A stretch of 64,000 nucleotides of DNA from Lytechinus variegatus (lineage: Eukaryota; Echinodermata; Echinoidea; Temnopleuroida; Toxopneustidae), in NCBI RefSeq assembly GCF_018143015.1, contig NC_054748.1, forward strand, positions 11,212,967 through 11,276,966. Direction: 5' to 3'. The position numbers were made by a program, and so were the translations under genes. Below the pieces are notes generated by a model. It had not been told where the DNA came from. It searched no databases and saw only the letters and a program-made list of their open reading frames with translations. Below are positions 1 to 12,300 of the stretch, piece by piece (position 1 is the first letter of the stretch; each line of letters opens with the position of its first letter).

Positions 1-3000
1 CCTGTCAGATAACCCCTGTATATCAAGAAGAGGATCTTTTACAGTTTGGTTTGCTTCCTCTGTCATATCTAAAAAGGAGATAAATAAGGCATTTTAAAAC
101 GATTAAAATTGTTCCTAATGTTTAAATTATCTTGTTTGTTTATCATCAGCTATATAGACATTCATAACATACATTTTCAGTCACTTACACTTTTTTTATT
201 CCTTTCTCTCGAACTCAAATGTGCCTTCATTTAAATAAAAATGGGAATTGCAATCCAAAAATTGTATCTATCTTCAATAAAGAGAAAAGGAAACAATTGC
301 ACTTCTTATCTTGAGAAAATAATCATCAAGATAAGGACAGGGGAAAAAGTGAAATAGAAAAAAAAATGGAAGAACAATGGAATAAGAAAATGAACTAGAA
401 GCAGATTATGAACTAGAAAAACAAGAATGAGAAAAGAAGAAATACACAGTGGCGTAATGAGCCAAAAGTTTTTAAGGGGGCTAAACATGGCAAATGGGGT
501 AAAATTTCTTTTATAATCTGCAAGCGAGCAAATTTTATTAATTTTTTAATACAGATCAAATTTCAAGCTTGATTTTCACATATTATTCACAAAGCAATAA
601 ATTTCTCCCTTTTCCATTTCCTTTCCTTTCCTCTCCCTTTTTCTTTTATTTTCTCGGTTATGAAAATTTGGAAGGTCCATGGCCCCTAATGCCCCTCCCC
701 CTTCATCTATACGCAAGTGGAACAATGGAAAGAAAAGCATTCAGTACGAATACAACTCTACAGCAAAAATAAATTGTTTAATACCTTTCTCATCTCTCTT
801 AGCACACTCAGCAAAGAGATCTTTGCTTCCAGCGTTGATACGATCTCGATGGAAGTACTGAGATTGGAAGAAACACGTCCAGAACTCTTTCTCGGACATA
901 GTATGAGGGACACTCTCTAGATGCTTCTTTCTCACTGGATATCAAATGAAAGGAGAAAGAAAAACACATCAAAGCAAGATGGAATCTGAATATCTTCTTC
1001 CCGCATAGATGTGATCTTGATACTGAGACTGAAAGAAACACATTCAAAACTTTTTTCTCGTGAGGATGCCCTCAAGAATGTGACAAGATATAATAAACAC
1101 AAAATAGCAATACACAAATTGAATCCAGCAATGTCATCAATGATTTTAAGAATTGGCCTAAACCTAATTTTTTGGTATAATTTTCAAAAAAAATTGGAGG
1201 AGGAAGGCTCCTGAATGGCATGCAGGGATCAAAAACCTGATCTAGATACTGCAGATATGCATTGAGTGATTTTATACACTGGCATAAAACCTGGTGTAAG
1301 ATGCTAAAAACCACAAGATGCACATGGTGTAACAAAGTGACCTAAATCCCATTTTTCATGAACAAATATTTCTGAAATGCCTACCTGGGCTTCATTCAAG
1401 TATTGAGAAAATTAATTTGAATTGTGAATAAAATTGGAACACTATAAATGAAACAATTTTTGCTTTAAAGATTACCTACAGAGGGCATGATCAAGTGTGA
1501 TATCCTCCAAGGTAAATTCAATTTTTCTAAGAGAATTAATGGAAAGAGAAATTTTCATAGCCATAACACTTTTGTAAGATTAGAATATCAAATGATACTC
1601 GAGCACAACCCACATTCCTAAATCTTGCTAAGGAAGCTTTACTAAAGCTTTAGAAGGCTTTAAACATAAAAAGGAGGGTGTTTCATAAAGAATAAAGTGT
1701 TAAATTCCCTGTTTCATGCAGTTTGATAATCATTGCATTGGTCAAAATCATGCTTAGAGGATGTGCTTCAGCATCTATACATAAATCTTTGTGAAACCAT
1801 GTTTTTTGGTAGCCTTGGCAATTACAAGGAGAATCAACCAAATCTATTACCTGCAGGGTAGATACGGAATATAGAATCAATGATGTCTGCCGTTAGGTTA
1901 TACTTGACACCGTTGCAACCATCCGTCTGAGGTTTGATGTCAGAGAGGAACGCTGCTGATACACCGACCCCTTGACCTCCATCACTGCTGGTTGAAGCCA
2001 AAGTGGTGGAAGACGAAGCACTCTCTTGCTTGGCCATCTAAAGAAATAAAATATTTTTAGGAATAGCAAGAACTGTGAAACAAAGCTTTAATGAATTGGC
2101 ATGATGCACCAAACATGGACACTTTTGTCCTTAACGGTAATGCAAGTTGTGGTAACCTAAACATTAGTTTGAACAGAATTGAATTAAAGGACCTTCAAAG
2201 TGCTATATGCTAAGAAATAAACAAGCATGGAATTCCAGCCAGACATGTTTTTTTTTTCAAACAATAATAATACCCTGCCCCCCATGTAATCATCTGTAAA
2301 GGTGATCTTTAATATAATACAGGGTTGTGTATAGGGTTTTTCCACCATAGATTTCATTTATTATTTCAAAAATCTTTGTTTATGTAAATAAACCAGATCT
2401 CAATCTACATATACCATGTGGTGATTTTCAACCTCGTTTTTATAGACTTTCTCATGAAAGAATGGTCTTCTTCAATTACATGTACTTAGTTTTAAAAAGA
2501 TTTGTTTTAATCAAGTCCAATATTTGTGAAATACACCCCTGCTCTGCTCATAGATACTACATATACTAACTCCAAATGGAACAAAATGAATTTACAAGTG
2601 ACTAAGGTTTCACAAACTCACATTGATACGGCTGGCCCAGAATTCGTCTGCAGTCATGACCCCGCTCATCACAAGGTCACGGTAGAGCTGAAACAGTTCC
2701 GGATCATCCTTCAACATCCTGTATGACAATCGTAGAAATTATAATCAAGCATAAATTGAAAGAAGATAGATACTACACAAATGAATAGATTTAATATGTA
2801 TATAACGCCCAATTAGGTGCCCAAAAAGAGTATCATGTCACATATGTTTTGACCAATAGCCAAACTAAGTAATAATAAAGCTCCTACAGAATTAATCTAA
2901 ATCTTTATTCAGTTATACCTTTTTCTTGTTAATTCATAACACTGATGTAAATAGAAAACAGGCATGTGAAGATGTTGCTTTGCAAAGAAATAACACTTGA

Positions 3001-3874
3001 TGTGTTTCATAACCAAACCCACTCATACATTCTCACAGAAATAGCGTACTTATTTTTCTGCTCCAGTTCTCTACTTGCTTGGCTGCGAAACTTTGGAAGC
3101 AGCTGCTGGAGTAGCTCCTTGACATCGTTACGGTCTTGCTTCTGGACCGCTGGACCCTCACGGTTTGCAAAGTGAAACTTGGTGCTTGACCCATTGTGAA
3201 GCAAGATCTGAAGCTGGACTTTGGAACTTGTATCCTGACTGATTCTCTGTTCTGAGAAGTCAAGAGAAGAAAAAAATATATTGTAATGATATAATGATAA
3301 CACAGTTCTTGTATAGCGCATATCACATCATGTCATAACGTCCATATGCCCTTCCAAAGGACTTAGATATACATTTATAGATGTAATTAAAGACAAGGAT
3401 TGAATTTGATTCAGGGTTTATTTAAAACACAAGTTGCAGTGCAAATGGCTAAATTTGGCATGTGTATAATTAAGAGACTCATTAAGGAACATGAGAAAAG
3501 GGGGGAATTTGTATATTTCCTCATATCTTCAGCATTGTACTTTCTTCAGCTATGACTGTTATTTTCATACATTGAAAATTTAATTGGGAAATGGCATACT
3601 AAAGTTGTAATAGCACATGATATATCCCAGAATACAGATTACTATAATACTATTTTTTTCTTTTAATTAAAAAAAATCACCCCTACAAAGGGAATTTTAT
3701 CTTTCAAATCAGGTACTTACGCTTGACATCTGCATAGTAATGGCTGATAGTAAAGACTTCTTTGTTGTCTTCTTGCCAGGCCAGACGTTTACCCATGAGA
3801 TAAAGGCTACCATTGCTCTTCCTGCTACGGACTTGATTCACAACCAGTAAGACTTCTTCTGATGAGGTGGCCAT
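1..3874 (-). CDS. GTF2H1: TFIIH subunit p62 (general transcription factor IIH subunit 1), N-terminal part, cut by window edge
   Basis: p62 is a core subunit of TFIIH, acting in RNA polymerase II promoter opening and nucleotide excision repair in the nucleus. Coding exons that join in phase with GT/AG borders: 3874-3721, 3251-3050, 2718-2622, 2037-1851, 934-785 and 68-1. The start [12 protein letters not shown] at 3874 matches the vertebrate N-terminus almost exactly. Exons 1-2 give the PH-like domain (HYYADVK, then KFHFANRE and [10 protein letters not shown]). Exon 3 gives the first BSD domain ([17 protein letters not shown]). Exon 4 contains [16 protein letters not shown] and [13 protein letters not shown]. 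Exon 5 gives the second BSD domain ([29 protein letters not shown]). Exon 6 ([11 protein letters not shown]) runs off the left edge, so the C-terminal half is outside. A splice acceptor just upstream of the ATG (about 3900) implies a separate 5' non-coding exon that I could not place. Confidence 0.95.
1000..1085 (-). pseudogene. decayed duplicate of a GTF2H1 exon fragment inside intron 4
   Basis: On the minus strand this stretch resembles the middle of the neighbouring GTF2H1 exon at 785-934. The same order of blocks occurs: GAGAAA, then TTCTTTC, then TCTCAGTA, then a GATC-containing block, with small gaps and many substitutions. The matching part of the real exon encodes [18 protein letters not shown]. 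The copy keeps no useful reading frame and has no convincing splice sites, so it is probably an old local duplication rather than an alternative exon. Judged by eye only. Confidence 0.5.
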
Positions 3875-3899
3875 GATTATAGATGATGATACCAGAACC

Positions 3900-4560
3900 T
3901 CTGAGATAAAAACAGAAACGGGTTGTTTTTTCCTTTTCACTGCAATGATGAGTTAACATGTATTTTATTTTACCTCAATGCATTGAGGAACATGTTCTGT
4001 GATGAGTTGCTCTACATTGTTATCTTTGAACTGTTTATACTGTATTTATGTTGTTTTTAAAAGAGCCTTTTCAATCTACTTGTGAAATAAAGATGAATTG
4101 AAATTGAATTTAAATTGACATGATTTCAATTATTATTTAGAGCTGCATCAATAGCTCTCAATCTTCTCTTATCTGGCCCTGCTGCTTTACAAGAGAATAT
4201 TCTCCTATATAAAGAGTCAACAGCAGGTCATCCATCATGCTCTACTTCTGAACCAAGAATCTCACCTCACCAGTCTTGCAACTCAGTCTCCCAGGAGTCA
4301 TTAACACAATCCTACATATATATAAAGAATCTTGTCTTTCAATATGAGAGATTTTGAGCTAAACCAGTTCTACCTTTTTAAAATTAAAAACATAGTGGAT
4401 ATTTTTAGCAGTAATCTTTCTGTGCTGAATCCTGAATGACACCCACTTTCAAATGTAAGATAATGATTGATAATGGATTGTCGCAGAAAAGCCAATGCAC
4501 ATAGCCCTTTTCCTGCATCGTAGTTTCCATGCAATCTCTAGCGCCAAAGATATCACATAT
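3900..4560. other. upstream flank of GTF2H1, no gene seen
   Basis: Presumed to hold the non-coding first exon and promoter of GTF2H1, read leftward. No TATA box or other clear signal was recognised. Confidence 0.4.
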
Positions 4561-5590
4561 AACAGAGCTCTGTATGCATGTTTTGTGACAATGATCCTTG
4601 TGGAAGTAATAGAAGTTGTAGTCACTAGTAGTGGATGTATGCCTTCTTGCAGTAGTGCAGATTACGCTGTATATTGTGATATCCTGTCAGAAATTTCTTC
4701 CTTAACCAGTCAGTACATTGGTTCCCAAGTCATACTAACAGGGGACTTCATTGCTGATATCACAGGGCTACCATCTTCTTGGTACAAGAAGGCCCAACTA
4801 CTACAGCAATACCTCACAGAGTAAAGCTCAGTAAGTCTGATGATAATCAATGAAGAACCCAGAGATTACACCTAAATGAGTGATGATTGATCAAAGAAAT
4901 CCAACATAGACCATAACTCAATCCACTGATGTAGGCAAGTTCATCTACAGTATGGTAATTCCTGATGACCCTGTTAATATTCAGATCACCTGCCAATACA
5001 GGTTTCATTCAACTCCCAACAGTCATATACGGAGATAATAATAATAATAATAATATGTCCATTTATATAGCGCAGTTACTATGTGCATATACTCAACTGC
5101 CCTTTGATAAAATGGTATATTATTACCCCGGCTGTAGCTCAGCCGCCATATTAATAGGCGCTAAAGCGTTCTAGGAATAAATCCTACCGGGTATCCATTA
5201 ACCTCACCTGGGTCGAGTGCGGCACAATGTAGATAAATTTCTTGCCGAAGGAAGTTACGCCATTGCTGGGATTCGAACCCACGACCCTGTTTCAAAGTCC
5301 GAAGACTAATACACTGGGCCACAATGCTCCACAATTCAGAAGTGGAACGAGGCATCTTCACAAGAGATACAGGAGGTATACTTAATACCTATTGATGACA
5401 TCTGTAACCAGTTATTGTCCTGTGTATCAGATGAAGCCTCTTTGATGAGAAAACAAAATCAACCAATGCTGAATACATCATCTCACACTTTGTTGAACCA
5501 GAGCATGAGAAATCTGCCCCATGTCTCCAGTAAGAAATGAAAGCGCCAGAAGCCGTAATGGAGTATATCAATTGACCTGACATACAAAGT
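4560..5590 (+). mobile_element. LINE (non-LTR retrotransposon) fragment, endonuclease region, split by a SINE
   Basis: A forward frame ending at 4824 contains YCDILSEISSLTSQY followed by QVILTGDF, which fits the GDFN-type core of LINE apurinic-like endonucleases; the Asn is replaced by Ile. After the SINE, 5340-5590 has a frame beginning KWNEASSQEIQEVYL, which looks like the linker between endonuclease and reverse transcriptase. No reverse transcriptase motif is present, so this is a degraded internal piece. The family (CR1 or related) is a guess. Confidence 0.45.
5036..5335 (-). repeat. tRNA-derived SINE, full-length-like copy
   Basis: Read on the minus strand it starts TGTGGAGCATTGTGGCCCAG (box A-like) and carries GGTTCGAATCCC (box B, at 5268-5280). 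Then follow a body with CTCGACCCAGGTGAGGTTAA and a tail of AAT repeats at 5036-5060. A related copy lies at 40912 on the other strand. It sits inside the LINE fragment and would be silent for protein. Confidence 0.8.
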
Positions 5591-6198
5591 CATAAAGATT
5601 TCTTAGAAGTGGTAAAAAAAGAGATTACAAACAAGCCCTCTTTGGAATGATAATTAGAAACAAGATAAATTTTACAAGACAATGTTAAAGCAGCATACAC
5701 ACTTTTAATATTTTGAACTTGAAAAAAATAAGCAAATAGGCTAAAACCATAATATTACAGTTGGAAGGAGTTTTAGTATAATTCTTAATTGTCCATTCAG
5801 TGCTCCAACTTACCCCATACCATGTTCCAACTTACCCCATACATGGGATAAGTCGGAACGCTTGTGATGGTCGTGTTCAAGGTGGATTTTTTTAGTAACC
5901 ATCATAGAGTTAAAGCATTTTATGGGGTACAGTTGAAGCCCTTGGATATATGCTACAAGCTGAAGTATTGATTGTTTCTCGAATAAAATCTATTTGGATT
6001 TTACAGCTATTTTTGTCAAAAATGTTCCAACTAAACCAAATCTCCCGTTTGTAAGGATGATAACGTCATCCAAGATGGCAACTTACGATGACCAACAAAA
6101 GGATCGAGGATGACTATGTTTTGATCATCATTTTAAAGGAATTAAAAAAGTGCAGCAACGCCACATGCGCTAGCATGCATTACTTGCAGGTGCAAATA
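5590..6198. other. gene-free stretch with short repeated phrases
   Basis: Holds two nearby copies of a phrase like GTTCCAACTTACCCCATAC (about 5803-5840) and a partial inverse near 6020. No gene, RNA or complete mobile element recognised. Confidence 0.4.
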
Positions 6199-6261
6199 GC
6201 TTCTAGAGAGTAAAATTCTAAAATCATTTACTATCGTAAGGTTACTCTCATACGAAGCCAG
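6199..6261. mobile_element. fold-back element, left terminal repeat, part before the Harbinger insertion
   Basis: This 63-bp piece, beginning GCTTCTAGAGAGTAAAA and ending ACGAAGCCAG, is the inverted partner of 35688-35747. The rest of the same terminal repeat resumes at 34731, beyond the 28.5-kb insertion. Bases 6259-6261 (CAG) are one copy of the target duplication. Confidence 0.8.
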
Positions 6262-6420
6262 GGGCCCGTTGCAGAAAGCAAAAGTTGCAATCGAACGCAA
6301 CTCAGATCAACCGCAACTTTGCGGGTGATATCTTACGCAACTTGCAATCTATCGCAAATCTCCGTTGCAGAAAACAAGTTGCGATTGATTGCAACTTGCG
6401 TTTGATTCGGGTGTGAGAAA
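6262..6420 (+). repeat. Harbinger outer terminal inverted repeat and subterminal repeats, left
   Basis: Starts GGGCCCGTTGCAGAAAGC and continues with a cluster of TTGCG / CGCAA words, among them CGCAACTTTGCGG and AACTTGCGTTTGAT. A second GTTGCAGAAAAC lies about 100 bp inside. Mirror of 34571-34727. The repeated words are probably binding sites for the transposon's Myb-like protein or nuclease (inference). Confidence 0.85.
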
Positions 6421-7125
6421 AAATAAAAAATCTTCGTGAACGAGCCTGATATGGTCGCGCGCTGTTTCACCCGCGAAAATTTTACAGAAATCCACTGCCT
6501 GCACCGGAAATTTCTGCAAAGGTAAGACATTGAATTTCGCCCCTACTTTCTAAATTATGTCATTAATACTTATGTAAACCACGTAATTTTAGCATGAATT
6601 GGTATTTCAAGTATAAAGATGCTAAATATCGTTTGACCAATCGAAGTGATCGTGATGATGTGAAATTGCAAAATTTAATGCACATTTTTCGTCTTGGCAT
6701 CGTTGAAATTCTCGCACAGACGTACCGAGTGACACATGCAATCGTCTTCCCCGGAGTTGTGGCTGTGCTGTAGTGTGGTGACCTGTGGCGTTGCATGTGT
6801 AATGTCTAACGTTAGCAATGGTGTTTGTGCGGCCCATTTAATACCGACTCCAGGTAATATTATATTCAATGTCAGATAAAATACTAATAGTAATGACACG
6901 TTAGAATAATGTGAGTAAATCTAATGTTTGGTCCACATTTCAACCTGTTTGGAGAGTTTCCTGAATTCCCTGAAATATTATTAATGTACGGTAGGCTACC
7001 GTACCGTAGTCGAAGTCTGAGACTCTGACGTTAGAAATATAGAATTTAGGCATACCTGAGACTAGAGATGCTTTCAGACCCATTTTATTTTCAAGAGCAA
7101 ATGCTGATTATTCTATTTCCATTAG

Positions 7126-7331
7126 TTTTTTCTTCAACCAGTCGACTGCGTGCGCGGGCGATCGTATTATTCGGCGAAGGTTTTGGGCACTACGAAACAA
7201 AAAACTATATTGAAATTCTCTATCAATCCTAACTAGTCTAGATTGAATACTAGTGCCATTCAGTGCAAAAGACCATCGCCGCATAATTTGATCCTCCGCG
7301 CACACAGTCGACAGATTGATAAAGAAATTTA
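7126..7331. mobile_element. fold-back MITE in left arm
   Basis: About 60 bp at each end are imperfect inverted copies of each other, with GTCGACTGCGTGCGCGGGCG on the left facing CCGCGCACACAGTCGAC on the right. The same element is in the right arm, so it was there before the arms were duplicated. No clear target duplication seen. Confidence 0.6.
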
Positions 7332-9392
7332 CCGACAACAGTTTATCCTGGAAATAACAAAGGTCTGAAATTCAGAATCAGATATATTCCCTATTTCTAA
7401 ATATTTGGGGAAGATGTCCACAAATATTTCAATTCTGCTGGGTTGAATACTAGTGGGCATACTAGTCTAACTTGCACTTGCTTATCAAAAAAAAAAGGTT
7501 TACATTACACTTTAAAAAGCCATCATGATGGCCATGGGAATTAAAAATGTACATGTGGCCTTTGTGGGCAATACTTTCACATATAATCTTGCTTGGGTTT
7601 GGCCTGCATGGGTGTCGATCACAATATTCAAGTGAGGGGGTGGCCTGTATAATCACCCCCCCCAAAAAAAAATAATAATAATTTAGGGCAGAAAAATTAT
7701 AATGATGAAAAAATGACAAGTTTGATCAGGTTTTTGCTGTGTACATTTTCAGTGACACAACAGAATTTCCATTTTTAGATAAAGTTAAAATGGAATTACA
7801 GATTTTCAGAAACGGAAAAGACAAGTTTTTTAATGGAAAATCACTGTCTCTAAGAGAGGTTTGGAGATCACAATTGTTGAATCATACGGGCATCGCCATT
7901 GGTAAACCCAATTTTGTTATTTTCGAAATTCTTTTTTAAACTATAGAAAGGGTTAATTTGACAAACTGGTTCTGACTTGAAAAAAATAAATGATTAAGTT
8001 TGCTTTCATTTTTTCACCATGATTTGTAATCTTTTTAAATTTTCTTCCATTGTGCAAATTCTTCTCCCCCCCCCCCCCCACTTAGATTGTCAAGACTCAA
8101 AATATTCCAGCACTACATGTATATATGTACATGTATGAGGAATAAACTAAAAAAAATTCAACTTAAGTGTTTTTTTTTCTGCATTCTATTAGTGGTAGGC
8201 CTACCATGATTTATTTCCAGGGGGGGTATGAATTTTTCTGTGGGGAATTCATTATCAAAAATTGCAGTCTTCTCTTAATTTGATACTCCCAAAATGTATT
8301 TAAAACATCAGACTGTATAGTTTAATTGATTTGCAGAAAATTGCATCATTCGTTGAAAAAAGAAAAATTAAAATGTTTTAAAACAAAAAACATTTTTTTT
8401 TAAATAAAATGTTTTATTAGAACCCTGCTGACATATAGCTTTTATAAAATTATTTTAACTAGGGTCATTTAAAAGGCAAATCAATACCCTTTAATATTTT
8501 GGAGTACTGGCTTTAAATTTCACATAAAAACTTGTCTCTGTTTATATTTTCAGGTATGAATATTCATATTTCTTGTGAAATCATAGTTTTTGATTGGTCA
8601 ATGTTTCAGTCATGGATAATGTCAAAGTCTGAAAAAATCTGAAAATGCTAATTTTATCGGTTACCAACATGCAAGATGGTGGCACACATTAAGTTGGCGC
8701 TATGCATGTACGTGATTTTATTTTTCCCTTTTATCTGATAGAGCTGCATGAGGTTTACCAAACTTGTACACAGAATTTTGAAATTTTGACCAGAAAATTA
8801 CTCATGCTAATTTAGGGGAAATTTATAAGTGTTTTTCAAAATTAACATAAAATGCTTCTTTATTTGTTGACTGATTTTGACTTTGTTTCCATGTGGTAGA
8901 TGATCATGAGGTTCACCAAACTTCTACCCATTGTTGCAGATTTCACAAGTTTCAAGCCAATATAAAAATGGTAAGAATCAGTGCCATCCTCCCAATATAA
9001 ATGGAATGAGGAAGGGGGGGGGGGGGTCACTGAGAAGCATTGATTCTTTTATGTAGTTTACTTTGTCAAAACATTTTTTTTATGTTTCAATTGGCTTTGA
9101 AATTTAGAATAGTGTTTACATACATGTACAAGTGATCATAATTCACATTAATTTGTGTATCAAACTAAACTCTTCTCAAGTGTTATCATGACTCCACATT
9201 AAAGCCGAACCAACCTTAAAATTTGTGTGAGATATTGAGTGAATGCATTATGAAATGGCATGGAAGGTAGAAGGCCAGATCTCTGTGCAATCACATCATC
9301 CTAATTGCCAGAAAATGGTTGAGAAACTTAATATTTTAATGGATCCATATTTTTCCTTGTCTAAGTTGGTACATAATTTTTTTTTTATACAG

Positions 9393-12300
9393 GAAGATGA
9401 AAAGAAAAAAAGACGAAGAAATTGGCATGATGGGGAGGTGCACTGCCTGTGCCACTATGTTCAAAGGCACAAATCTGTGCTTTTTGGCAAGGCTGGCCAT
9501 GCCAGCGTTCCGGTAAGAAAGATCTTCCTTTTTAGCTATCATCATGTTCAAAGTAAAGATTGTAACTTTATTCCAAGATGGTCATAATATCTCAATGGAT
9601 TTCAATTTGTAAATTATTTGTTTCTTTTAGTTTTGGGCTCAGTAACTCAAAGGTTTGCAATGAATTGCAAATATAAAAGAAGCGCACCGTTTGGTTCCCG
9701 ATCAGTATTTTAAACAGCACGCATGCAATGATGATCTTGCTTGGTCATTGGTATTTAGCGATTGATTGCTAACCTTCGTGTTAAGAAGCCCTGGATATTA
9801 AACCTATGAGACCTGAAACAACTCTGTTTAAATTGAGAATTATAATGTATTTGAATTAAAGAAAAAATCAGCTTGATTTCTGTAAATTCTGTTTTATGTT
9901 AAAATAAAAAAAATTCTTGGAAATAATTATGTATTTGTCATTTTTCATTCATCCATCAAATGTAGTTTGTGGTATTAACTTTTTTTGGGGGTGTCACACT
10001 ATACCAATCTTCTACATGTACATGTAAGTATTGTACATGGCTTTGTCCTCAGATTTGCAAGCATGGGTCTTAGCCTTGAATTAGATACAAAACTGCCAGA
10101 ATAGAGTCAATTCAAAGGTTTGTTAATCCGAATCTGTAATATGGTTCGTTGTCCAAAAACGCAATAAGATTTGTAGTTCTTTAGGTTTGTTGGACAAAAA
10201 ATGCAATAAGGTTTGTTAATCCAAAGATTTGTTAGTCTGAAAATGAAATACAGTTCGTTAATACAGAATTAAAAATCAAAATATTTTTTTCATGTTCAGG
10301 TGGAGAAAAGAAAAAAAAAGTACTGGAAAAAGGCAACGGCAGTACTTAGGGCCAATGGCTACCAGAGGGAGGAGGAGGAGGTCGTCCGGAAGTGGGCTGA
10401 CCTCAAGCAAAGAGCCTTAAAATATAAGGCCCAGCGAAACATGACAGGTAATGAGCATGATCAATCGGTTAAGACTTAAGGGTTAACACCTTGTTGAATT
10501 TTTTTTCATAGATTTTTCTGTAAAAATTGCTTTTAAAGTAATCTTTATCTCAAGTTTAAAAAACTTCAGTTTTATGAAGATTGATGAGTTTGAAAGTACC
10601 GCAATAAACCAATTTGTTCATGAGGATGCTGTTGCGTCTCAACACGGACAGACATTCCTACTCAAATTAAGTTCACTCTAGTAACTCCTACTTTAGTTGG
10701 ATGTTCTTGCACTCTGAACATTAATCCATCATCAAACATAAACTAGTAGAACAAAGATAAATTCTTGAGTGAAATATTGTTTTATTGATGGAGAGATGCT
10801 ATGCTCAAAGGAGTTGGCAAATTATTGTGGTGTGTTTACTGGTTGGCATGAATATTTAAATGCTAATATTTTGATGATCTTCTTTCATCAGACAATTTTC
10901 TTATATGTGATTTATTTTTTATCTTTGGAAAAAAAAAATTTCAATTTCATCAAGGTAATGAGTAATGGATTTCAGTTTGAGATTTAAACTGACTGTTATA
11001 TTTATTGCTACTAATGGGCACACATGAGTAATACAGACCCCCATTCACTCACGTGTTATATCATAGCTCATCAAAAAATCATTAAAAATCAATCCCTCGA
11101 TAGATTTTGCTTTAATTCACTGACATTAGTCACAATTAACAGTGCATTAAGACTTGATATGTTAATCAGGTACTTGACCAGCTCAATCAAAAGTTAAATG
11201 GCCTGAAATAAGACTAACCATAATTTCGGCCAGTTCATCGCCAGAAAAACCAGAACTGCATTGTGGGTAATAATGATTAAAATGAAATACAAAAATGCAG
11301 TCTAGCCTTCCCAAACGCCTTGATTATGAAAGAGTATGAACATAGCATTATGTCTATCGTTTTTCTTTTGATATACAAACATTTGATCTATTTTTAATGA
11401 ATTATTTTAATCAACAAAGTCATGTGATCTTTACTTACGCCTGTCCGGCATGCATTGCGCGCAGATGAATTACACTCGTGTGCCCTAATGCTCTTGCTGT
11501 GAGATATTGATGACTTCATTTTTTTTTTGTGTATTGAAAAAAAAACAGGTGGGGGCAGCCTTGAAGTCCGGCCCACGTTAGAGGCTGTTCTGGAGGTTCT
11601 CGCAAGAGAAACGGTGCAGGGGGTAGTCGGGTCCTCCGACGAAGCAGGCTTTAGCTCGTCCCAAGTAAGAACATTTTTCAATTTTGATTTTGAAACTGTG
11701 ATTTTACAAAATTATGCTCAACTGCAATTACTTGGAATTTTGCTGTCCATGTTTTGGAAATATGTAAAAGAAATTGCTCAAAGAACACTTTCTGTTATTA
11801 ATTCCTCATTCATATCGAGCAAAACACATCAACATTTCTGTAATGTTTCAATGTTGTGAGTAAAAATTTCTGTCTTACGACATTAGATGCATTTGAAAAA
11901 AATAATTTAGTGACAGAATAAATTGATTAGTTGTGCATGATATTGTTTAAAGGAGAAAAAAACCCTGGGAACAAGCTCGCTTGTGTGAAAACAGAAAAAC
12001 CAAAGGAACAATCCAATGAAAGAGAGAAAAATTGACCATCTTCCCATTGCAATGCGACTGTTTTTTTCTAAGTTGTACAGCTCCCCAATCACTTGTTTAC
12101 ATATTTTTTACTGAAATTTCTACTTTTATCAAGCCTGTTCATAAATCAGGTTTTTTTCTATTTCTTTTTTTTCCCTTCATAGGAGGGCATGTTATAGGGG
12201 TTCCATTAGGGGCAAAGAATGTGTACTATCATAAGAATGAGCAAAAAAAGGATGTTTTGGAGTACATTTACAAGGGGGGGGGGGGGTGTAGAATGATTTG

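Noticed and set aside
5260-5335. A tRNA gene
   Set aside because: Has box A and B words but continues as a SINE body with AAT tail and does not fold as a full tRNA.
7108-7338. 76-residue open frame in the arms
   Set aside because: It lies across a fold-back MITE and owes its openness to that; no protein similarity.
7739-7939. 66-residue frame preserved in both arms
   Set aside because: Its preservation follows from the overall identity of the arms, and it does not look like a Myb-like first exon.
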